A DNA stretch of 64,000 nucleotides from Streptomyces xanthii (GTDB lineage: Bacteria; Actinomycetota; Actinomycetes; Streptomycetales; Streptomycetaceae): assembly GCF_014621695.1 (NCBI RefSeq), contig NZ_CP061281.1:1116001-1180000 (forward strand). The letters run 5' to 3'. This document shows, piece after piece, positions 35,183-44,141 of this stretch. How positions within the stretch are numbered: the first letter of the stretch is position 1; every line of letters starts with the position of its first letter. The notes under the pieces were generated by a model. That model had not been told where the DNA came from, made no database searches, and saw only the letters and a program-made list of their open reading frames with translations. The translations under genes were made by a program, and so were the position numbers.

Positions 35183-35212
35183 TTCACACCGTAGGTGTGT
35201 CAGCAATACTGT
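35183..35212 (+). promoter_or_regulatory. MerR-type promoter with operator inside the spacer
   Basis: TTCACA (35183-35188) as -35 and TACTGT (35207-35212) as -10 are separated by 18 bp. The spacer overlaps a perfect palindrome CACACC-GTA-GGTGTG (35185-35199). A dyad between -35 and -10 is the hallmark of MerR-controlled promoters. It lies 31 bp before the MerR gene start, so autoregulation is expected. The remainder of 34953-35182 shows no clear signal. Confidence 0.6.
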
Positions 35213-35243
35213 AGAACCCGATCGCACGCGTACGAGGACGAGG

Positions 35244-35999
35244 ATGACGACGGACATCGAGGACGCCGGGACGGCGTCGGGCCCCACGCTGACCGTCGAC
35301 GAACTGGCGGCCCGCGCGGGCGTGACGGTCCGCACCATCCGCTTCTACAGCACCAAGGGACTGCTCCCGCCGCCGGTCATCGGGCCGCGCCGGGTCGGGC
35401 ACTACGGGCAGGACCACCTCTCCCGGCTGGCGCTGATCGAGGAGCTCCAGCACCAGGGCATGACCCTTGCCGCGATCGAGCGGTACGTGGAGCAGCTGCC
35501 GGCGGACCTGAGCGCGCACGACCTGGCGATCCACCGGGCCGTCGTGGCGAGCTGGGCGCCGGACACGGCGGAGGAGATGAGTCTCGCCGACCTGGAGCGC
35601 CGGTCCGGGCGCCCGCTGTCCGGCGAGGATCTGGACCGGCTCGCGGCGATGGGCATCGTCGGCTACGAGGACGAGGCGGACGCCTACCGGGTGGACGTGA
35701 CGCTGCTGCGGCTCGGCGTGCAGCTGCTCGACGTGCCGATCGCGCACGAGACGATCCTGGCCTCGCGGACCGTGCTGCTCGATCACGCGCGGGAGGCGGC
35801 GCACGAGCTGTCGCGGCTGTTCCGCGACGAGGTGTGGGGTCCCTACCGCGAGCGGGAGTCGGATCCCGAGCACGTCGCGGCGATGAAGTCGCTGTCGGCC
35901 CATATGCAGCCGATGGTGATGCAGGCGCTGGTGACCGCGTTCCAGCGGTCCCTGAGCGAGGAACTGCGGGAGGCGTTCCGCTCGGGCTCGGAGAACTGA
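35244..35999 (+). CDS. MerR family transcriptional regulator
   Basis: A 251-residue regulator. Residues ~17-85 are the winged helix of MerR proteins (LTVDELAARAGVTVRTIRFY, RRVGHYGQDHLSRL), with an arginine-rich wing. Residues 90-251 form a helical effector domain without the Cys pairs of metal-sensing members, so it may respond to an organic ligand. The ATG at 35244 follows GAGGACGAGG. It is read divergently from the asparagine permease gene, which may be a target along with its own promoter. Its 3' end lies in a terminator hairpin. Confidence 0.88.
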   Translation: MTTDIEDAGTASGPTLTVDELAARAGVTVRTIRFYSTKGLLPPPVIGPRRVGHYGQDHLSRLALIEELQHQGMTLAAIERYVEQLPADLSAHDLAIHRAVVASWAPDTAEEMSLADLERRSGRPLSGEDLDRLAAMGIVGYEDEADAYRVDVTLLRLGVQLLDVPIAHETILASRTVLLDHAREAAHELSRLFRDEVWGPYRERESDPEHVAAMKSLSAHMQPMVMQALVTAFQRSLSEELREAFRSGSEN

Positions 36000-36013
36000 G
36001 CGGAACGCCTCCC
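35968..36013. terminator. 16-bp stem terminator spanning the end of the MerR gene
   Basis: GGGAGGCGTTCCGCTC (35968-35983) is repeated exactly in inverse at 35998-36013 with a 14-nt loop. The left arm is inside the MerR coding sequence and the right arm lies before the fadB stop on the other strand. It should end both converging transcripts. The match is perfect despite half of it being coding. Confidence 0.75.
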
Positions 36014-36030
36014 GGTGGGTGCTCGGCGGG

Positions 36031-38202
36031 TCAGTCGGAGAAGGTCTCGCCCTTCTCCGCCTTCTCGACGAGCAGCGCGGGCGGCAGGAACCGGTCGCCG
36101 TAGCGCTCGGCCAGCTCGCGCGAGCGGGCCACGAAGCCGGGCAGACCGCCCTCGTAGCCGTTGATGTACTGCAGGACGCCGCCGGTCCAGCCCGGGAAGC
36201 CGATGCCGAAGATCGAGCCGATGTTGGCGTCGGCGACGGAGGTGAGGACGCCCTCCTCGATCAGCTTCACCGTGTCGAGGGCCTCGCTGAAGAGCATGCG
36301 CTCCTGCATGTCCTCGAACGGGATGGTGTGGCCCGGCTTGGTGAAGTGCTCGCGCAGGCCCGGCCAGAGTCCGGCGCGCTTGCCGTCCTCGCCGTACTCG
36401 TAGAAGCCGGCGCCGCCGCTGCGGCCGGTGCGGCCGAACTCGTCGACCATGCGGTCGATGACGGCCTCGGCGGGGTGCGTGTCCCAGGTGCCGCCGGCCT
36501 CGGTGATCGCGGCCTTCGTCTCGTTGCGGATCTTGCGCGGCAGGGTGAGGGTCAGCTCGTCCATGAGGGAGAGCACCTTCGCCGGGTAGCCGGCCTGGCC
36601 CGCGGCCTGTTCGACGGACGCGGGCTCGATGCCCTCGCCGACCATGGCGACGCCCTCGTTGATGAAGTGGCCGATGACGCGCGAGGTGAAGAAGCCGCGC
36701 GAGTCGTTGACGACGATCGGCGTCTTGTTGATCTGCCGGACCAGGTCGAAGGCGCGGGCCAGCGCCTCGTCGCCGGTGCGCTCGCCCTTGATGATCTCGA
36801 CGAGCGGCATCTTGTCGACGGGCGAGAAGAAGTGCAGACCGATGAAGTCGGCCTGGCGCTCGACGCCCTCGGCGAGGGCGGTGATGGGCAGCGTCGAGGT
36901 GTTGGAGCACAGCAGCGCGTCGGGCTCGACGAGGTGCTGGATCTCCTGGAACACCTTGTGCTTGAGCGACGGGTCCTCGAAGACGGCCTCGATGACGGCG
37001 TCGCAGCCCGCGACGTCCTGCGGGTCGGCGGTGGGGGTGATGCGGGCGAGCAGCGCGTCGGCCTTCTCCCGCGTGGTGCGGCCGCGGCCGACGGCCTTCT
37101 CGCAGAGCTTCTCCGAGTAGGCCTTGCCCTTGGCGGCGGACTCGGCGGAGACGTCCTTGAGGACGACCTCGATGCCGGCGCGGGCGCAGGAGTAGGCGAT
37201 GCCGGCGCCCATCATGCCGGCGCCGAGGACGGCGACCTTGTTGACCTTGCGGGGCTCGATGCCCTGCGGGCGGTTGGCGCCCGAGTTCACGGCCTGGAGG
37301 TCGAAGAAGAACGCCTGGATCATGTTCTTCGCGGTCTGGCCGGTGACCAGCTCGGTGAAGTAGCGGGCCTCGATGGTCAGGGCGGTCTCGAAGTCGACCT
37401 GGGAGCCCTCGACGGCGGCCGCGAGGATGTTGCGCGGGGCCGGGTAGGGGGCGCCGTTGAGCTGCTTCTTCAGGTTGGCCGGGAAGGCCGGGAGGTTGGC
37501 CGCGAACTTGGGGTTGGCGGGGGTGCCGCCCGGGATGCGGTAGCCGGGCTTGTCCCAGGGCTGCTGCGACTCGGGGTTGGCGTCGATGAAGGCGCGGGCC
37601 TTCTCGAGCATCTCCTCGCGGGTGGCGGCGACCTCGTGGACCAGGCCGTTGTCCAGCGCGCGCTTCGGCGTGTACTGGGTGCCCTGGAGAAGGATCTTGA
37701 GGAGGGCGTCGGCGATGCCCATGAGGCGGACGGTGCGGGTGACGCCGCCGCCGGCCGGAAGCAGGCCGAGCGTGACCTCGGGCAGGCCGATCTTGGAGCC
37801 AGGGGCGTCGAGGGCGACGCGGTGGTGGCTGGCGAGGGCGATCTCGTAGCCGCCGCCCAGGGCCGCGCCGTTGATCGCCGCGACGACCGGCTTGCCGAGG
37901 GTCTCGATGCGGCGCAGGGAGTTCTTGATGCCGGTGCCGGTCTCGAAGACGGCCTGGGCGTCCTCGGGGCCCGCCTTCATCATGTCCTTGAGGTCGCCGC
38001 CCGCGAAGAAGGTCTTCTTGGCGGAGGTGTAGATGATGCCCCGGATCGAGTCGCGCTCGGCCTCGGCGCGGTCGGCGATCGCGGCGATCGAGTCCTTGAA
38101 CGCCTGGTTCATGGTGTTCGCGGACTGGTTCGGGTCGTCGAGGACGAGGGTGACGATGCCGGTGTCGTCCTGTTCCCAGCGGATGGTGGTGCTGGCGGTC
38201 AT
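36031..38202 (-). CDS. fadB: fatty-acid oxidation complex alpha subunit (enoyl-CoA hydratase/3-hydroxyacyl-CoA dehydrogenase)
   Basis: A 723-residue bifunctional enzyme of beta-oxidation. The N-terminal crotonase domain has KKTFFAGGDLKDM and INGAALGGGYEIALA as the oxyanion-hole strands. The second half has the NAD-binding VAVLGAGMMGAGIAY near residue 330 and dehydrogenase regions SNTSTLPI and GLHFFSPVDKMPLVEI. It hydrates enoyl-CoA and oxidises the 3-hydroxyacyl-CoA. It is the last gene of a four-gene minus-strand set but is separated from the thiolase by 237 bp that carry palindromic element copy 3. Confidence 0.94.
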   Translation of the reverse strand: MTASTTIRWEQDDTGIVTLVLDDPNQSANTMNQAFKDSIAAIADRAEAERDSIRGIIYTSAKKTFFAGGDLKDMMKAGPEDAQAVFETGTGIKNSLRRIETLGKPVVAAINGAALGGGYEIALASHHRVALDAPGSKIGLPEVTLGLLPAGGGVTRTVRLMGIADALLKILLQGTQYTPKRALDNGLVHEVAATREEMLEKARAFIDANPESQQPWDKPGYRIPGGTPANPKFAANLPAFPANLKKQLNGAPYPAPRNILAAAVEGSQVDFETALTIEARYFTELVTGQTAKNMIQAFFFDLQAVNSGANRPQGIEPRKVNKVAVLGAGMMGAGIAYSCARAGIEVVLKDVSAESAAKGKAYSEKLCEKAVGRGRTTREKADALLARITPTADPQDVAGCDAVIEAVFEDPSLKHKVFQEIQHLVEPDALLCSNTSTLPITALAEGVERQADFIGLHFFSPVDKMPLVEIIKGERTGDEALARAFDLVRQINKTPIVVNDSRGFFTSRVIGHFINEGVAMVGEGIEPASVEQAAGQAGYPAKVLSLMDELTLTLPRKIRNETKAAITEAGGTWDTHPAEAVIDRMVDEFGRTGRSGGAGFYEYGEDGKRAGLWPGLREHFTKPGHTIPFEDMQERMLFSEALDTVKLIEEGVLTSVADANIGSIFGIGFPGWTGGVLQYINGYEGGLPGFVARSRELAERYGDRFLPPALLVEKAEKGETFSD

Positions 38203-38283
38203 GTGTGTCTCCGTGAAGTCGGGTGCGGGTCGCTTTTTGGCGGCTACGGGAGGGGTGGCCGGGTCTCGTTCGCCGGGTGCGGG

Positions 38284-38404
38284 CCGGTGGGGCTTCTCGG
38301 GCAGTTCCCCGCGCCCCTGATGAGGCTGCGCCTCATCGGGGAAATGCGACCCGAAGGGTCTGCATTTCAGGGGCGCGGGGAACTGCGCGACCAGCCCCCA
38401 CCGG
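38284..38404. repeat. palindromic element, copy 3, between fadB and the thiolase gene
   Basis: Same arms as the other copies (CCGGTGGGGCTTCTCGGGCAG into TTCCCCGCGCCCCTGA, complement on the right). Inner hairpins appear in the reverse order to copy 1: GATGAGGC-TGC-GCCTCATC (38319-38337), then AAATGCGACCC-GAA-GGGTCtGCATTT (38342-38367). Here it separates two genes of the same direction, so it is not limited to convergent ends. Confidence 0.85.
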
Positions 38405-38439
38405 GCCTCACTCGCCGACGAACCGGCGGAGCTACGGCG

Positions 38440-39654
38440 CTAGATCCGCTCCACGATCGTGGCGATGCCCATCCCGCCCCCGACACACAGCGTCGCCAGC
38501 CCGTACCGGAGGTCCCGCCGCTCGAGCTCGTCCACCAGCGTGCCGAGGATCATCGCCCCGGTCGCCCCCAGCGGGTGCCCGAGCGCGATCGCCCCGCCGT
38601 TCACGTTCACCTTGTCCAGCGAGAGCCCCATGTCCTTCACGAAGCGGAGCACCACGGCCGCGAACGCCTCGTTGATCTCGACGAGGTCGATGTCGTCGAT
38701 GGTCAGCCCGGCCTTGGCGAGTGCCTTGCGGGTGGCCGGCGCGGGACCGGTGAGCATGATGGTCGGCTCGGAGCCGGACACGGCCGCGGAGACGATCCGG
38801 GCGCGCGGCGTGAGCCCGTACCGCTCCCCCACCTCGCGCGAGCCGATGGCGACGAGGGAGGCGCCGTCGACGATGCCGGAGGAGTTGCCCGCGTGGTGGA
38901 CGTGGTCGATCTTCTCGACCCAGTGGTACTTCTGCAGCGCCACCGCGTCGAAGCCGCCGAGGTCGCCGATGTCCTTGAAGGACGGCTTCAGCCGGGCCAG
39001 CGAGTCCGCGGTGGTGCCCGGGCGCAGGAACTCGTCGTGGTCGAGCACGGTGAGGCCGCTGCGGTCCTTGACCGGGACGACGGACCGCTCGAAGCGGCCG
39101 TCCTTGACGGCGGCGGCGGCCCGCTCCTGGGAGAGCGCCGCGTACTCGTCGACGTCACGCCGCGAGAAGCCCTCGATGGTGGCGATGAGGTCGGCGCCGA
39201 TGCCCTGCGGCACGAAGCCGGTGTCGAAGTTGGTCATCGGGTCGGCGAACCAGGCGCCGCCGTCGGAGGCCATCGGCACGCGCGACATGGACTCGACGCC
39301 GCCGGCGAGGACGAGGTCCTCCCAGCCGGAGCGGACCTTCATGGCGGCCAGGTTCACGGCTTCCAGGCCCGAGGCACAGAAGCGGTTCTCCTGGACGCCG
39401 GCGACGGTGTCGGGCAGGCCGGCCGCGATGGCGGCGATGCGGGCGATGTCGGAGCCCTGGTCGCCGACGGGGCCGACGACGCCGAGGACGATGTCGTCGA
39501 TCGCGGCGGGGTCGAGGTCGGGGAAGCGGGCGCGGATCTCGTGGATGAGCCCGACGACCAGGTCGATCGGCTTGGTGCCGTGCAGCGAGCCGTTGGGCTT
39601 GCCCTTGCCGCGCGGGGTGCGGATCGCGTCGTAGACGTACGCGTCTGTGGTCAC
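38440..39654 (-). CDS. fadA: acetyl-CoA acyltransferase (thiolase, beta-oxidation type)
   Basis: Thiolase of 404 residues that cleaves 3-ketoacyl-CoA with CoA. The nucleophilic Cys lies in [13 protein letters not shown] (about residue 93). The C-terminal pair is HPLGATGA (His) and LCVGGGMG (Cys). NEAFAAV completes the set. It is the natural partner of the downstream FadB and is preceded by an acyl-CoA dehydrogenase and a CoA-transferase in the same direction, giving a near-complete fatty-acid degradation unit. ATG (or GTG) near 39654. Confidence 0.93.
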   Translation of the reverse strand: MTTDAYVYDAIRTPRGKGKPNGSLHGTKPIDLVVGLIHEIRARFPDLDPAAIDDIVLGVVGPVGDQGSDIARIAAIAAGLPDTVAGVQENRFCASGLEAVNLAAMKVRSGWEDLVLAGGVESMSRVPMASDGGAWFADPMTNFDTGFVPQGIGADLIATIEGFSRRDVDEYAALSQERAAAAVKDGRFERSVVPVKDRSGLTVLDHDEFLRPGTTADSLARLKPSFKDIGDLGGFDAVALQKYHWVEKIDHVHHAGNSSGIVDGASLVAIGSREVGERYGLTPRARIVSAAVSGSEPTIMLTGPAPATRKALAKAGLTIDDIDLVEINEAFAAVVLRFVKDMGLSLDKVNVNGGAIALGHPLGATGAMILGTLVDELERRDLRYGLATLCVGGGMGIATIVERI

Positions 39655-39709
39655 GGAGGTGCCTTTCGGGGCTGTGGAGCTGTTCAGGGCTTCGGAGGCG
39701 TGCGGGAGG

Positions 39710-40852
39710 TCAGGCGAGCAGGGAGCGGCCGATGATCTCCTTCATGATCTCGGTGGTGCCGCCGTAGATGGTCTGGATGCGTCCGTCGGTGAAGGCCTTC
39801 GCGACGCGGTACTCGGTCATGTAGCCGTAGCCGCCGTGCAGTTGGAGGCAGCGGTCGGCGACGCGCTTCTGCAGTTCGGTGGCCCACCACTTCGCCATGG
39901 AGGCGTGCACGGCGTCGAGGGTGCCGTCGGAGTGGTCCTCGATGCAGCGGTCGAGGAAGGTGCGGGTGACGGCGCACTCGGTGGCCATCTCGGCTATCTC
40001 GAACCGGATGTGCTGCTTGGTGGCGAGCGGCCGGCCGAAGGCCTCGCGCTCCTTCACGTACGTCGTGGTGATCTCCAGGAGGTGCTCGGCGGCGGCGATC
40101 GCGGCGACGGCGATGCCCATGCGCTCCTGCGCGAGGTTCGTCATCAGGTGGATGAACGCGCCGTCGAGCTCGCCGAGCAGATTCTCCTTCGGGACGCGGA
40201 CGTCGTCGAAGAAGAGCTCGGCCGTGTCCTGGGACTTCTGGCCGATCTTGTCGAGGTTGCGGCCCCGCTCGAAGCCCTCCATGCCGCGCTCGACGACGAG
40301 CAGGGACAGGCCGTGGGCGCCGCCCTCGGTGGTGGTCTTGGCGACGACGATGACGAGGTCGGCGAGGATGCCGTTGGAGATGAAGGTCTTGGAGCCGTTG
40401 AGCAGCCAGTGGTCGCCCTTGTCCTCGGCGCTGGTGCGGATGCCCTGGAGGTCGGATCCGGCGCCGGGCTCGGTCATGGCGATCGCGGTGATCAGCGAGC
40501 CGTCGCAGAAGCCGGGCAGCCAGCGCCGCTTCTGCTCCTCGGTGGCGAGGGAGGTGAGGTACGGGCCGATGATGTCGTTGTGCAGGCCGACCGCGAACCC
40601 GGCGACACCGGCGCGGGTGAACTCCTCGGCGAGGACGGCGCTGTAGCGGAAGTCCTCGTTCCCGCCGCCTCCGTACTCCTCCGGGACGGCGAGGCCGAGC
40701 AGGCCCTGGCGTCCGGCGGCGAGCCAGACCTCGCGCGAGACGATGCCGTCCTTCTCCCACTGCTCGTAGTGCGGGGTGACCTCCTTGGCGAGGAAGGTGC
40801 GGACGGTCTCGCGGAACGCCTCGTGCTCGGCGCTGTACAGGCGTCGCTCCAT
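39710..40852 (-). CDS. acyl-CoA dehydrogenase
   Basis: FAD enzyme of 380 residues that introduces the 2,3-double bond into acyl-Co[14 protein letters not shown] and KTFISNG are the family signatures. [14 protein letters not shown] near the C-terminus and [17 protein letters not shown] carry the catalytic Glu and flavin contacts. The ATG at 40852 ([12 protein letters not shown]) lies 8 bp after the CoA-transferase stop, so the two are co-translated. First redox step of the beta-oxidation operon. Chain-length preference is unknown. Confidence 0.93.
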   Translation of the reverse strand: MERRLYSAEHEAFRETVRTFLAKEVTPHYEQWEKDGIVSREVWLAAGRQGLLGLAVPEEYGGGGNEDFRYSAVLAEEFTRAGVAGFAVGLHNDIIGPYLTSLATEEQKRRWLPGFCDGSLITAIAMTEPGAGSDLQGIRTSAEDKGDHWLLNGSKTFISNGILADLVIVVAKTTTEGGAHGLSLLVVERGMEGFERGRNLDKIGQKSQDTAELFFDDVRVPKENLLGELDGAFIHLMTNLAQERMGIAVAAIAAAEHLLEITTTYVKEREAFGRPLATKQHIRFEIAEMATECAVTRTFLDRCIEDHSDGTLDAVHASMAKWWATELQKRVADRCLQLHGGYGYMTEYRVAKAFTDGRIQTIYGGTTEIMKEIIGRSLLA

Positions 40853-40860
40853 GCCGGTTC

Positions 40861-42018
40861 TCAACTGCCTTCCGTTGTCGTCTGGTCCAGTGCCGGTACG
40901 CCCCAGTCGCGGGCCACGTCGGCGGTGCCGGCGCCCGGCCGGGCGGGGCCCGAGCGGATGCCGGTGGGGGTGCGGGAGAAGCGCGGCGCGGGGGCCGGCT
41001 GGGTGATGCCGCCGTGCTCGACGAAGGTGGCGCGGGCGGCGAGGTGCGGGTGGGAGGGGGCCTCGCGCAGGGAGAGCACGGGCGCCACGCAGGCGTCGGA
41101 GTCCTCGAAGACGGCGGTCCACTCCTCGCGGGTCCGCTCCTTGAACCGCGCGGCGACCGCGTCGTGCAGTTCGCCCCAGCGGGCGATGTCCTTGCGGGCG
41201 GGCGCCGTCCCGTCGAGGTCCATGAGCCGCATGAACTCGTCGTAGAACTGCTGCTCCAGGGCGCCGACCGCCATGTACTGGCCGTCGGCGGTCTCGTAGG
41301 TGCCGTAGAAGGGGCAGCCGCCGTCGAGGAGGTTGCTGCCGCGGCGGTCCTGCCAGCCGCCGGCGGCGAGCATGCCGTGGATCATGGAGGAGAGGTGGGA
41401 CGTCCCGTCGACGATGGCGGCGTCGACGACCTGGCCGGGCCCGCCCGCGCGCGCGTGGTGCAGCGCGGCGAGGATGCCTACGACCAGGTAGAGGGAGCCG
41501 CCCGCGTAGTCGCCGACCAGGTTGGCGGGCACGGTCGGGGCCTTGTCGGGCTCGCCGATCATGCCGAGGGTGCCGGTCAGGGCGATGTAGGCGATGTCGT
41601 GCCCGGCGCGCTGGGCGAGGGGGCCGTCCTGGCCCCAGCCGGTCATGCGGCCGTAGACGAGGCGCGGATTGCGGGCGTGGCAGGCGTCGGGGCCCACGCC
41701 GAGGCGCTCGGCGACGCCGGGCCGGTAGCCCTCGATCAGGACGTCGGCGCGCTCGACGAGGTCCAGGACGCGGTCGGCGCCGTCCGGCGCCTTCAGGTCG
41801 ACGACCACGGAGCGCTTGTTGCGGTTCGTGATGTCGAAGGCGGGGTCGATCGCGAGGCCTCCGCCGCCGGGGCGGTCGACGCGGACCACGTCGGCGCCCA
41901 GGTCGGCGAGGAGCATCGCCGCGAAGGGGCCCGGCCCGATCCCGGCGAGCTCGACCACCCGCACACCGGCGAGCGGTCCGTTCCCGCCGTCTTCGGGCTG
42001 TCCGCCTGTCACTGTCAT
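40861..42018 (-). CDS. CaiB/BaiF CoA-transferase family protein, alpha-methylacyl-CoA racemase-like
   Basis: Class III CoA-transferase-fold protein of 385 residues. The start ELAGIGPGPFAAMLLADLGA matches alpha-methylacyl-CoA racemases, and VLIEGYRPGVAERLGVGPD and RMTGWGQDGPLA are typical. If it is a racemase, it would convert 2R- to 2S-methylacyl-CoA so that branched fatty acids, abundant in Streptomyces, can enter the dehydrogenase step next door. The ATG at 42018 is preferred over upstream codons. First gene of the operon; 42019-42210 is the divergent promoter region and holds no clear operator. Confidence 0.88.
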   Translation of the reverse strand: MTVTGGQPEDGGNGPLAGVRVVELAGIGPGPFAAMLLADLGADVVRVDRPGGGGLAIDPAFDITNRNKRSVVVDLKAPDGADRVLDLVERADVLIEGYRPGVAERLGVGPDACHARNPRLVYGRMTGWGQDGPLAQRAGHDIAYIALTGTLGMIGEPDKAPTVPANLVGDYAGGSLYLVVGILAALHHARAGGPGQVVDAAIVDGTSHLSSMIHGMLAAGGWQDRRGSNLLDGGCPFYGTYETADGQYMAVGALEQQFYDEFMRLMDLDGTAPARKDIARWGELHDAVAARFKERTREEWTAVFEDSDACVAPVLSLREAPSHPHLAARATFVEHGGITQPAPAPRFSRTPTGIRSGPARPGAGTADVARDWGVPALDQTTTEGS

Positions 42019-42210
42019 TCCGCCACGCCCCTGGGCTCGCTTGTGACACAACTGATGTAACACCAGTGATGCTATGAACGAGCCCGGCCGGGCACAAGCC
42101 CCCAAGAGCAAGCGCTTAGACATTTTCCCGGGGACCTAAGGGAAAGCTTGTGCGCGCCGCGCGCTAGCCTCGGCCACCGACAACGGCGCGGACGCGGGAC
42201 AAGGGGTGTC

Positions 42211-43401
42211 ATGAACAGGCCTGAAGAACCGGCCAGGACGTACGACGTGGTGCTGTTCGGGGCCACGGGCTTCGTCGGGGTGCTCACCGCCGAGTACCTC
42301 GCCGCGCACGCCCCGGAGGGCCTGCGCTGGGCGATCGCCGGCCGCGACACCGCGAAGCTGGAGCGGCTGCGCGAGCGCCTCACCGGGATCGACCCGGCGT
42401 GCGCGGTGCTCCCGCTGGAGCGCGCGGACTCCGCCGACCCGGCGTCCCTGCGCGAACTCGCCTCCCGCACGCGCGTGGTCGCCTCGACCGTCGGCCCGTA
42501 CCTGGAGTACGGCGAGGGACTCGTCGCCGCGTGCGCGGACGCGGGTACCGACTACGTGGACCTCACGGGCGAGCCGGAGTTCGTCGACCTCATGTACGTG
42601 CGGCACGACGCCCGCGCGCGCGAGACGGGCGCCCGCCTGGTGCACAGCTGCGGCTTCGACTCGGTCCCGCACGACCTGGGCGCGTACTTCACGGTCCGGC
42701 AGCTGCCCGAGGGCGTGCCGCTGCGCGTCGACGGGTTCGTGCGCTCCAACGCCCAGTTCTCGGGCGGCACGTTCGCCTCCGCGCTGAACCAGTTCGCGCG
42801 GGCCCGGCAGATGCTCGCCGCGCACCAGGACCGGCGCCGGCACCAGCCCCGCCTGGTGGGCCGTACCGCGTACGCGCCGACGGGCGCCCCGCGGTACGCG
42901 CCCGAGGTCGGCGCCTGGGCGGTGCCGCTGCCGACGATCGACCCGCAGGTGGTGCAGCGTTCGGCGCGCGCCCTGGAGCGGTACGGACCCGACTTCCGCT
43001 ACCGGCACTACGCCGCCGTGAAGTCGCTGCCCGTCGCGGTCGGCGGGGTCGCCGCGGTGAGCGCGGTGTTCGCGGCGGCCCAGGTGCCGCCCGCGCGGCG
43101 CTGGCTGGGCGGGCGGCTGCGACCCGGGGACGGGCCGGGCGAGGCGCGCCGCGCGAAGAGCTGGTTCTCGGTGCGGTTCGTCGGCGAGGGCGGCGGGCAG
43201 CGCGTGTTCACCGAGGTGTCGGGCGGCGACCCGGGCTACGGCGAGACGGCGAAGATGCTGGCCGAGTCGGCGATGTGCCTGGCTCTGGACGAACTGCCCG
43301 CGACGGCGGGGCAGGTGACGACTGTTCAGGCCATGGGCGACGCCCTCCTGGAGCGGCTCCAGGAGGCCGGGCTCACGTTCCGGGTCGCCACCCGGCGGTG
43401 A
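42211..43401 (+). CDS. saccharopine dehydrogenase family / trans-acting enoyl reductase-like protein
   Basis: NAD(P)-binding protein of 396 residues. FGATGFVGVLTAEYLA is the Rossmann motif, with VASTVGPYLEYGEGLVAACA and DYVDLTGEPEFV following it as in the saccharopine reductase family. HSCGFDSVPHDLG is the marker of the mycobacterial trans-acting enoyl reductase branch. A hydrophobic segment is present near residue 280. It probably reduces a lipid-like enoyl or keto substrate. ATG at 42211 after AAGGGG. The last 29 bp overlap the 3' end of the endonuclease V gene. Confidence 0.85.
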   Translation: MNRPEEPARTYDVVLFGATGFVGVLTAEYLAAHAPEGLRWAIAGRDTAKLERLRERLTGIDPACAVLPLERADSADPASLRELASRTRVVASTVGPYLEYGEGLVAACADAGTDYVDLTGEPEFVDLMYVRHDARARETGARLVHSCGFDSVPHDLGAYFTVRQLPEGVPLRVDGFVRSNAQFSGGTFASALNQFARARQMLAAHQDRRRHQPRLVGRTAYAPTGAPRYAPEVGAWAVPLPTIDPQVVQRSARALERYGPDFRYRHYAAVKSLPVAVGGVAAVSAVFAAAQVPPARRWLGGRLRPGDGPGEARRAKSWFSVRFVGEGGGQRVFTEVSGGDPGYGETAKMLAESAMCLALDELPATAGQVTTVQAMGDALLERLQEAGLTFRVATRR

Positions 43402-44083
43402 CGTCGAGCAGGGCGTCCCGGCACAGCCGGTCCGCCCTGCGGGTCGTCTCCGGGATCCGGAACTGCGGGGTCAGCGCGAGGACATGGGCGCAGGCGTTGT
43501 CCAGCGTCACGCGGTGCCCGACGGACACGTAGACCGGTTTGACGCCGGCCCGGGTCCGCAGGGCGCGGCCGACCTCGTCGGCGCCGTCGAGGAGCGCGGC
43601 CGCGGCGCCCCGCTCCGGGCCGACCTCGCCGTGCGCGAACACGAACGGCTTCTTGGCGACGCCCACCGTGGGCAGCCCGGTGAGCACGCCGAGGTGGCTG
43701 GCGAGCCCGAAGCGGCGCGGGTGGGCGAGCCCGTAGCCGTCGCACACCACGAGGCCGGGGGCGGCGTCCAGCGCCTCCAGGGCGCCGAGGACGGCCGGGA
43801 TCTCGCGGAACGCCAACAGGCCCGGCACGTAGGGGAAGGCGACGCGTCCGACGGCCGTCGCCTCCTCGACGACGTCGAGCGTCGCCGCGTCCAGCACGAC
43901 GGCGGCGGCCGCCACGACGCCGCGCTCGTCGTCGTAGGCGACGTCGATCCCGGTGACCGTGCCGGTGCCGGGCGCGGGCCCGGTCTCGTCGCGCACGACG
44001 CGTCCGCGCAGCGCGTCCTGCACGGCCAGCGCCGCCGCCTCGTCCTCCGGCCAGCCCTCAGGGATCCCCGTGATCGTCCGCAT
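43373..44083 (-). CDS. nfi: endonuclease V (deoxyinosine 3' endonuclease)
   Basis: DNA-repair nuclease of 236 residues that cuts near deoxyinosine formed by adenine deamination. The first metal Asp is in TGIDVAYDDERG. FREIPAVLGALEAL carries the conserved Glu/Pro helix, VCDGYGLAHPRRFGLASHLG the DG motif and DNA-binding His, and GVAKKPF the Lys region. GHRVTLDNA closes the active site. Convergent overlap of 29 bp with the reductase-like gene. A confident family call. Confidence 0.93.
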   Translation of the reverse strand: MRTITGIPEGWPEDEAAALAVQDALRGRVVRDETGPAPGTGTVTGIDVAYDDERGVVAAAAVVLDAATLDVVEEATAVGRVAFPYVPGLLAFREIPAVLGALEALDAAPGLVVCDGYGLAHPRRFGLASHLGVLTGLPTVGVAKKPFVFAHGEVGPERGAAAALLDGADEVGRALRTRAGVKPVYVSVGHRVTLDNACAHVLALTPQFRIPETTRRADRLCRDALLDVTAGWRPGT

Positions 44084-44141
44084 GTCCTCACCTTAGACAG
44101 CCGGACGACCGGCCCCGCGCGGCGGCAGTAGGGTGGCGATC

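Noticed and set aside
36019..39735. Over 1200-codon plus-strand open frame across fadB and fadA
   Set aside because: Shadow of two well-conserved minus-strand beta-oxidation genes; no family motif in the translation.
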